A program made the translations under genes and the position numbers. A stretch of 64,000 nucleotides of DNA. Origin: Saccoglossus kowalevskii (lineage: Eukaryota; Hemichordata; Enteropneusta; Harrimaniidae). Location: contig NW_003148901.1 of NCBI RefSeq assembly GCF_000003605.2, forward strand, positions 1 to 64,000, given 5' to 3'. Below the pieces are notes generated by a model. It was not told where the DNA came from, made no database searches, and was given only the letters and a program-made list of their open reading frames with translations. Below are positions 55,481 through 64,000 of the stretch, in pieces; positions within the stretch are counted from its first letter, which is position 1; every line of letters begins with the position of its first letter.

Positions 55481-58400
55481 CACACAGTAACATGAATTAT
55501 GGCAACATATTATGTATTACATGGCAGTTATCCAGATTCACATTCATGCACACAGTAATATGAATTGTGCCAACATATTATGTATAACTTGGCAATTTTC
55601 CAGATTCACATTCATGCACACAGTAACATGAATTATGGCAACATATTATGTATAACTTGGCAATTTTCCAGATTCACATTCATGCACACAGTAACATGAA
55701 TTATGGCAACATATTATGTATAACTTGGCAATTATCTAGATTAACATTCATGCACACAGTAACATGAATTATGTCAACATATTATGTATAACTTGGCAAT
55801 TATCCAGATTCACTTTCATGCACAGGGGAACATGAATTATGCCAACATATTATGCATAACTTGGCAATTATCCAGATTCACATTCATGCACACAGTAACA
55901 TGAATTATGGCAACATATTATGTATAACTTGGCTATTATCCAGATTCACATTCATACACACAGTGACATGAAATATGCCAACATATTATGTATAACTTGG
56001 CAATTATCCAGATTCACATTCATGCACACAGGAACATGAATTTTGCCAACATATTATGTATAACTTGACAATTAACCAGATTCACATTCATGCACACATG
56101 AACATGAATTATGCCAACATATTATGTATAAGTTGGCAATTATCCAGATTCACATTCATGCTCACTGTAACATGAATTATGCCAACATATTATGTATAAC
56201 TTGGCAGTTATCCAGATTCATATTCATGCACACAGGAATATGAATTATGCAAACATAGTATGCATAACTTGGCAGTTATCCAGATTCACATTCATGCACA
56301 CAGTAACATGAACTATGGCAACATATTATGTATAACTTGGCAATTATCCAGATTCACATTCATGCACACAGTAACATGAACTATGACAACATATTATGTA
56401 TAACTTGGCAATTATCCAGATTCACATTCATGCACACAGTAACATAAATTATGACAACATATTAGGTATAACTTGGCTATTATCCAGATTCACATTCATG
56501 CACACAGTAACATGAATTATGGCAACATATTACGTATAACTTGGCAGTTATCCAGATTCACATTAATGCACACAGTAATATGAATTATGCCAACATATTA
56601 TGCATAACTTGGCAGTTATCCAGAATCATACTCATGCACACAGTAACATGAATTATGCCAACATATTATGTATAACTTGGCAATTATCCAGATTCACATT
56701 CATGCGCACAGTAACATGAATTATGCCAACATATTATGTATAACTTGGCAATTATCCAGATTCACATTCATGCACACAGTAACATGAACTATGGCAACAT
56801 ATTATGTATAACTTGGCAATTATCCAGATTCACATTGATGCACACAGTAACATGAATTATGGCAACATATTATGTATAACTTGGCAGTTATCCAGATTCA
56901 CATTCATGCACACAGTAATATGAATTATGCCAACATATTATGTATAACTTGGCAATTATCCAGATTCACATTCATGCACACAGTAACATGAACTATGGCA
57001 ACATATTATGTATAACTTGGCAATTATCCAGATTCACATTCTTGCACACAGTAACATGAATTATGCCAACACATTATGTATAACTTGGCAATTCTCCAGA
57101 TTCACATTCATGCACACAGTGACATGAATTATGGCAACATATTATGAATAAATTGGCAATTATCCAGATTCACATTCATGCACACAGTAACATGAATTAT
57201 GCCAACATATTATGTATAACTTGGCTATTATCCAGATTCACATTCATGCACACAGTAACATGAATTATGGCAACATATTATGTATAACTTGGCAATTATC
57301 CAGATTCACATTCATGCACACAGTAACATGAACTATGGCAACATATTATGTATAACTTGACAATTATCCAGATTCACATTCATGCACACAGTAACATGAA
57401 CTATGACAACATATTATGTATAACTTGGCAATTATCCAGATTCATATTCATGCACACAGTAACATGAATTATGCCAACATATTATGTATAACTTGGCATT
57501 TCTCCAGATTCACATTCATGCACACAGTAATATGAATTATACCAACATATTATGCATAACTTGGCAATTATCTAGATTCACATTCATGCACACAGTAACA
57601 TGAACTATGGCAACATATTATGTATAACTTGGCAATTATCCAGATTCACATTCATGCACACAGTAACATGAATTATGCCAACATATTATGTATAACTTGG
57701 CAATTCTCCAGATTCACATTCATGCACACAGTAATATGAATTATGGCAACATATTATGTATAATTTGGCTATTATCCAGATTCACATTCATGCACACAGT
57801 AACATGAACTATGGCAACATATTATGTATAACTTGGCAATTATCCAGATTCACATTCATGCACACAGTAACATGAACTATGACAACATATTATGTATAAC
57901 TTGGCAATTATCCAGATTCACATTCGTGCACACAGTAACATGAATTATGCCAACATATTATGTATAACTTGGCATTTCTCCAGATTCACATTCATGCACA
58001 CAGTAAAATAAATTATGCCAACATATTATGTATAACTTGGCAATTATCCAGATTCACATTCATGCACACAGGAACATGAATTATGCCAACATATTATGTA
58101 TAATTTGGCTATTATCCAGATTCACATTCATGCACACAGTAACATAAATTATGACAACATATTATGTATAACTTGGCAATTATCCAGATTCACATTCATG
58201 CACACAGTAACATAAATTATGCCAACATATTATGTATAACTTGGCAGTTATCCAGATTCACATTCATGCACACAGTAATATGAAGTATGCCAACATATTA
58301 TGCATAACTTGGCAGTTATCCAGAGTCATATTCATGCACACAGTAACATGAATTATGGCAACATATTATGTATAACTTGGCAATTATCCAGATTCACATT

Positions 58401-60000
58401 CATGCACACAGTAACATGAATTATGCCAACATATTATGTATAACTTGGCAATTAACCAGATTCACATTCATGCACACAGTAACATGAACTATGGCAACAT
58501 ATTATGTATAACTTGGCAATTATCCAGATTCACATTCATGCACACAGTAACATGAATTATGGCAACATATTATGTATAACTTGGCAGTTATCCAGATTCA
58601 CATTCATGCACACAGTAATATGAATTATGCCAACATATTATGTATAACTTGGCAATTATCCAGATTCACATTCATGCACACAGTAACATGAATTATGCCA
58701 ACATATTATGTATAACTTGGCTATTATCCAGATTCACATTCATGCACACAGTAACATAAATTATGGCAACATATAATGTATAAATTGGCAATTATCCAGA
58801 TTCACATTCATGCACACAGTAACATGAATTATGCCAACATATTATGTATAACTTGGTATTTATCCAGATTCACATTCATGCACACAGTAAGATAAATTAT
58901 GGCAACATATAATGTATAAATTGGCAATTATCCAGATTCACATTCATGCACACAGTAACATGAATTATGCCAACATATTATGTATAACTTGGCAGTTATC
59001 CAGATTCACATTCATGCACACAGTAATATGAATTATGCCAACATATTATGCATAACTTGGCAGTTATACAGAATCATATTCATGCACACAGTGACATGAA
59101 TTATGGCAACATATTATGTATAACTTGGCACTTATCCAGATTCACATTCATGCACACAGTATCATGAATTATGGCAACATTTTATGTATAACTTGGCTAT
59201 TATGCAGATTCACATTCATGCACACAGTAACATGAATTATGGCAACATATTATGTATAACTTGGCAATTATCCAGATTCACATTCATGCACACAGTAACA
59301 TGAACTATGGCAACATATTATGTATAACTTGGCAATTATCCAGATTCACATTCTTGCACACAGTAACATAAATTATGGCAACATATTATGTATAAATTGG
59401 CAATTATCCAGATTCACATTCATGCACACCGTAACATGAATTATGCCAATATATTATGTATAACTTGGCAGTTATCCAGATTCACATTCATGCACACAGT
59501 AATATGAATTATGCCAACATATTATGCATAACTTGGCAGTTATCCAGAATCATATTCATGCACACAGTAATATGAATTATGGCAACATATTATGTATAAC
59601 TTGGCAATTATCCAGATTCACATTCATGCACACAGTAACATGAATTATGACAACATATTATGTATAACTTGGCAATTACCCAGATTCACATGCATGCACA
59701 CAGTAACGTAAATTATGCCAACATATTATGTATAACTTGTCATTTCTCCAGATTCACATTCATGCACACAGTAATATGAATTATACCAACATACTATGTA
59801 TAACTTGGCAGTTATCCAGATTCACATTCATGCACACAGTAACATAAATTATGACAACATATTATGTATAACTTGGGCAATTATCCAGATTCACATTCAT
59901 GCACACAGTAACATGAATTATGCCAACATATTATGTATAACTTGGCAATTCTCCAGATTCACATTCATGCACACAGTAATATGAATTATGCCACATATTA
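55480..60000 (+). repeat. Mixed satellite domain (right)
   Basis: 55.49-55.95 kb matches 29.5-29.85 kb (tattac, ttttcc, atctagattaac, actttcatgcacagggg). 55.95-56.40 kb is the copy of 53.64-54.09 kb. 58.74-59.2 kb carries the aagataaatt and gaatcatattc series also seen at 10.4-11.4, 13.7-14.1 and 31.2-31.6 kb. No gene. Confidence 0.55.
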
Positions 60001-62860
60001 TGCATAACTTGGCAGTTATCCAGAATCATATTCATGCACACAGTAACATGAATTATGGCAACATATTATGTTTAAGTTGGCAATTATTCAGATTCACATT
60101 CATGCACACAGGAATATGAATTATGGCAACATATTATGTAGAATTTGGCAATTATCCAGATTCACATTCATGCACACAGTAACATGAATTATGGCAACAT
60201 ATTATGTATAAGTTGGCAATTATTCAGATTCACATTCATGCACACAGGAACATGAATTATGGCAACATATTATGTATAACTTGGCAATTATTCAGATTCA
60301 CATTCATGCACACAGGAACATGAATTATGGCAACATATTATGTATAACTTGGCAATTATCCAGATTCACATTCATGCACACAGTAACATGAATTATGACA
60401 ACATATTATGTATAACTTGACAATTATTCAGATTCACATTCATGCACACAGGAACATGAATTATGGCAACATATATTATGTATATGTTGGCAATTATTCA
60501 GATTCACATTAATGCACACAGTAACATGAATTATGACAACATATTATGTATAACTTGGCAATTATCCAGATTCACATTCATGCACACAGGAACATGAATT
60601 ATGACAACATATTATGTATACGTTGGCAGTTATTCAGATTCACATTCATGCACACAGGAACATGAATTATGGCAACATATTATTTATAAATTGGCAATTA
60701 TCCAGATTCACATTCATGCACACAGTAACATGAATTATGGCAACATATATTATGTATAACTTGACAATTATCCAGATTCACTTTCATGCACACAGTAACA
60801 TGAATTATGGCAACATACTATGTATACAGTGGCAATTATTCAGATTCACATTCATGCTCACAGGAACATGAATTATGGCAACATATTATGTATAAGTTGG
60901 CAATTATCCAGATTCACATTCATGCACACAGTAACTTGAATTATGGCAACATATTATTTATAAATTGGCAATTATATAGATTCACAGTAATGCACACAGT
61001 AACATGAATTATTGCATAATATTATGTATAACTTGGCAATTATCCAGATTCACATTCATGCACACAGTAACATGAATTTTGCCAACATATTATGTATAAG
61101 TTGGCAATTATCCAGAGTCACATTCATGCACACAGTAACATGAATTATGGCAACATATTATTTATAAATTGGCAATTATATAGATTCACATTAATGCACA
61201 CAGAAACATGAATTATTGCATCATATTATGTATAACTTGGCAATTATCCAGATTCACATTCATGCACACAGTAACATGAATTATGGCAACATATTATTTA
61301 TAAATTGGCAATTATCCAGATTCACATTCATGCACACAATACCATGAATTATGGCAACATATTATGTATAACTTGGCAATTATCCAGATTCACATTCATG
61401 CACACAGTAACATGAATTATGGCAACATACTATGTATACGTTGGCAATTATTCATATTCACATTCATGCACACAGGAACATGAATTTTGCCAACATATTA
61501 TGTATAACTTGACAATTAACCAGATTCACATTCATGCACACAGGAACATGAATTATGCCAACATATTATGTATAAGTTGGCAATTATCCAGATTCACATT
61601 CATGCACACAGTAACATGAATTATGGCAACATATTTTTTATAAATTGGCAATTATATAGATTCACATTAATGCACACAGTAACATGAATTATTGCATCAT
61701 ATTATGTATAACTTGGCAATTATCCAGATTCACATTCATGCACAAAGTAACATGAATTATGGCAACATATTATTTATAAATTGGCAATTATCCAGATTCA
61801 CATTCATGCACACAATACCATGAATTATGGCAACATATTATGCATAACTTGGCAATTATCCAGATTCACATTCATGCACACAGTAACATGAATTATGGCA
61901 ACATATTATGTATAAGTTGACAATTATCCAGATTCACATTCATGCACACAGTAGCATGAATTATGGCAACATATTATTTATAAATTGGCAATTATCCAGA
62001 TTCACATTCATGCACACAGTACCATGAATTATGGCAACACATATTATGTATAACTTGACAATTATCCAGATTCACATTCATGCACACAGTAACATGAATT
62101 ATGACAACATATTATGTATAACTTGGCAATTATTCAGATTCACATTCATGCACACAGGAACATGAATTATGGCAACATATTATGTATAACTTGGCAATTA
62201 TCCAGATTCACATTCATGCACACAGTAACATGAATTATGACAACATATTATGTATAACTTGACAATTATTCAGATTCACATTCATGCACACAGGAACATG
62301 AATTATGGCAACATATATTATGTATATGTTGGCAATTATTCAGATTCACATTAATGCACACAGGAACATGAATTATGACAACATATTATGTATACGTTGG
62401 CAGTTATTCAGATTCACATTCATGCACACAGTAACATGAATTATTGCATCATATTATGTATAACTTGACAATTATCCAGATTCACATTCATGCACACAGT
62501 AACATGAATTATGGCAACATACTATGTATACGTTGGCAATTATTCAGATTCACATTCATGCACACAGGAACATGAATTATGCCAACATATCATGTATAAG
62601 TTGGTTATTATCCAGATTCACATTCATGCACACAGTAACATGAATTATGGCAACATATTATTTATAAATTGGCAATTATATATATTCACATTAATGCACA
62701 CAGTAACATGAATTATTGCATCATATTATGTATAACTTGGCAATTATCCAGATTCACATTCATGCACACAGTAACATGAATTATGGCAACATATTATTTA
62801 TAAATTGGCAATTATCCAGATTCACATTCATGCACACAATACCATGAATTATGGCAACAT
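60000..62860 (+). repeat. Block B satellite domain, right copy
   Basis: Colinear with the left block B copy at a constant shift of 56,350 bp (tatatgttgg at 4,131 and 60,481; tatacagtgg unit at 4,473 and 60,823), then 56,554 bp (the unit starting atggcaacatactatg at 4,865 and 61,419). The 204-bp change equals three extra monomers near 61,060-61,260, which look like a local duplication of neighbouring units. Subtypes are the same as at 3.8-5.5 kb. The 66-codon frames at 60,807-61,007, 61,419-61,619 and 62,511-62,711 are repeat by-products. Confidence 0.85.
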
Positions 62861-64000
62861 ATTATGTGTAACTTGGCAATTATCCAGATTCACATTCATG
62901 CACACAGTAACATGAACTATGGCAACATATTATGTATAACTTGGCAGTTATACAGATTCACATTCATGCACACAGTAATATGAATTATGCCAACATATTA
63001 TGCATAACTTGGCAGTTATCCAGATTCACATTCATGCACACAGTAACATGAACTATGGCAACATATTATGTATAACTTGGCAATTATCCAGATTCACATT
63101 CATGCACACAGTAACATAAATTATGGCAACATATTATGTATAAATTGGCAATTATCCAGATTCACATTCATGCACACAGTAACATGAATTATGCCAACAT
63201 AGTATGTATAACTTGGCAGTTATCCAGATTCACATTCATGCACACAATAATATGAATTATGCCAACATATTATGCATAACTTGGCAGTTATCCAGAATCA
63301 TATTCATGCACACAGTAACATGAATTATGGCAACATATTATGTATAACTTGGCAATTATCCAGATTCACATTCATGCACGCAGTAACATGAACTATGACA
63401 CATATTATGTATAACTTGGCTATATCCCGATTCACATTCATGCACACAGTAACATGAATTATGGCAACATATTATGTATAAGTTGGCAATTATTCAGATT
63501 CACATTTATGGACACAGTAACATGAATTATGCCAACATATTATGTATAACTTGGCACTTATCCAGATTCACATTCATGCACACAGTAACATGAATTATGC
63601 AAACATATTATGTTTAACTTGGCAGTTATCCAGAATCACATTTCTGGACACAGTAACATGAATTATGCCAACATATTATGGATAAGTTGGCAATTATCCA
63701 GATTCACATTCATGCACACAGTAACATGAATTAAGGCAACATATTATGTATAACTTGGCAATTATCTAGATTCACATTCATGCACACAGTAACATGAATT
63801 ATGCCAACATATTATGTATAACTTGGCAATTATCCAGATTCATATTCATGTACACAGTAACATGAATTATGGCAACTTATTATGTATAACTTGGCAGTTA
63901 TCCAGATTCACATTCATGCACACAGGAACATGAATTATGGCAACATATTATGTATAACTTGGCAATTATCCAGATTCATATTCATGCACACAGTAACATG
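62860..64000 (+). repeat. Terminal satellite stretch with more private changes
   Basis: Regular units continue to the last base. From about 63,395 rare changes are denser: gacacatatt, ggctatatcccg, cacatttatggacac, cacatttctggacac, tatggataag, gaattaaggc. The array is still in register at 64,000. Confidence 0.6.

Larger units (their letters stand above)
1..64000 (+). repeat. 68-bp satellite tandem array, about 940 monomers
   Basis: Seen directly: the motif cagattcacattcatgcac recurs every 68 bp from the first to the last line of the window (for example cagattc at 63,903 and 63,971). Further landmarks in each unit, in order, are cagtaacatgaattatgg, caacatattatg and tataacttggcaattatc. Every copy I read is in the same orientation, and no non-satellite sequence interrupts the array. 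Most copies differ from consensus at one to six positions; length changes are mostly 1-2 bp. Both ends of the window lie inside the array. Inference: a eukaryotic centromeric, pericentromeric or other heterochromatic satellite. I do not recognise the family. No gene, RNA gene or mobile element is visible, so this entry also accounts for all gene-free sequence. Confidence 0.99.

Noticed and set aside
2087-62711. Twenty-odd + strand open frames of 61-85 codons with similar HIHAHSNMNY-type proteins
   Set aside because: They are translations of the satellite itself. They start and stop at fixed monomer positions, lack any upstream signal, overlap each other in different frames (26,545 and 26,565) and depend on indels or lost stops. 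No codon bias or domain supports coding.
1-64000. CRISPR array
   Set aside because: The spacing is regular, but there are no unique spacers: the whole 68-bp period is repeated, the copy number is near 940, and no cas genes are present.
1-64000. CENP-B box in the monomer
   Set aside because: The consensus has no CpG, and even the attcgccag and aatcgtcc subtypes lack the second half of the box (CGGG).
1-64000. Recombinase sites resembling loxP (tatgcataactt)
   Set aside because: Only the ataactt part matches. There is no 13-bp inverted arm pair around an 8-bp core, and the match follows from the repeat consensus.
1-64000. Transposon, LTR element or other insertion within the array
   Set aside because: The 68-bp register continues throughout. 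No stretch longer than about 20 bp departs from the monomer, and no target-site duplications, terminal repeats or coding remnants were seen.
1-64000. Inverted (minus-strand) satellite segments
   Set aside because: Reading for the reverse-complement landmarks (for example gataattgccaag) I found none; all units run in the + direction. A computed search could still find a short one.
1-64000. tRNA, rRNA or telomeric repeats
   Set aside because: No sequence outside the satellite is present, and the monomer does not resemble any of these.

Overview
The whole 64 kb window is one uninterrupted head-to-tail tandem array of an AT-rich satellite with a 68-bp monomer, about 940 copies (64,000/68). The array is already running at base 1 and still running at base 64,000, so neither edge is in view. 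All monomers I read lie in the same orientation. My consensus, read by eye, has 22 G/C in 68 positions (about 32% GC) and no CpG. I see no gene, tRNA, rRNA, transposon, CRISPR array or unique sequence. A megasatellite-like block of this size points to a eukaryote and to centromeric, pericentromeric or other heterochromatic DNA. I do not recognise the family and cannot name the organism from the sequence.

The array is a mosaic of monomer subtypes arranged in haplotype blocks, not one uniform higher-order repeat (HOR). The layout is roughly as follows. 1-3,820 is a mixed-subtype domain. 3,820-7,460 is block B (subtypes with aggaacatg, tttataaatt and a +2 atatatt insertion), which recurs at 60.0-62.9 kb and as a fragment at 38.6-39.35 kb. 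7,460-9,560 is mostly near-consensus. 9,560-14,750 is mixed and includes a segment duplicated at 30.8-32.2 kb. Class A blocks (cacagggg, catagtgac, aatcgtcc subtypes) lie at 14.8-18.0, 23.3-24.4, 27.6-29.1, 33.7-34.5, 47.8-49.4 and 54.6-55.5 kb. Class C blocks (tattattataac, gacaatatactatg, attcgcc subtypes) fill most of 18.9-26.8 and 35.2-42.6 kb, with a short one at 52.4-52.8 kb. Young local HORs sit at 43.1-43.8 kb (5 monomers, 340 bp) and 50.5-51.75 kb (9 monomers, 612 bp). The last 0.6 kb carries more private changes than the rest.

The architecture fits repeated unequal exchange and segment duplication: blocks of 0.3-1.8 kb with shared private variants recur 0.3 to 56 kb apart, often at exact multiples of 68 bp. 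Each monomer carries two short dyad symmetries and no CENP-B box. Several clusters of single-base insertions (26.58-26.68, 28.40-28.50, 30.00-30.21, 39.12-39.23 kb) look like uncorrected sequencing or assembly errors, some at or next to haplotype switches, so local order there should be treated with caution.

Short open frames of 60-85 codons occur on the + strand, but they are by-products of the repeat: one phase of the monomer is stop-free, and because 68 is not a multiple of 3 every frame meets a stop within about three monomers unless an indel or substitution intervenes.
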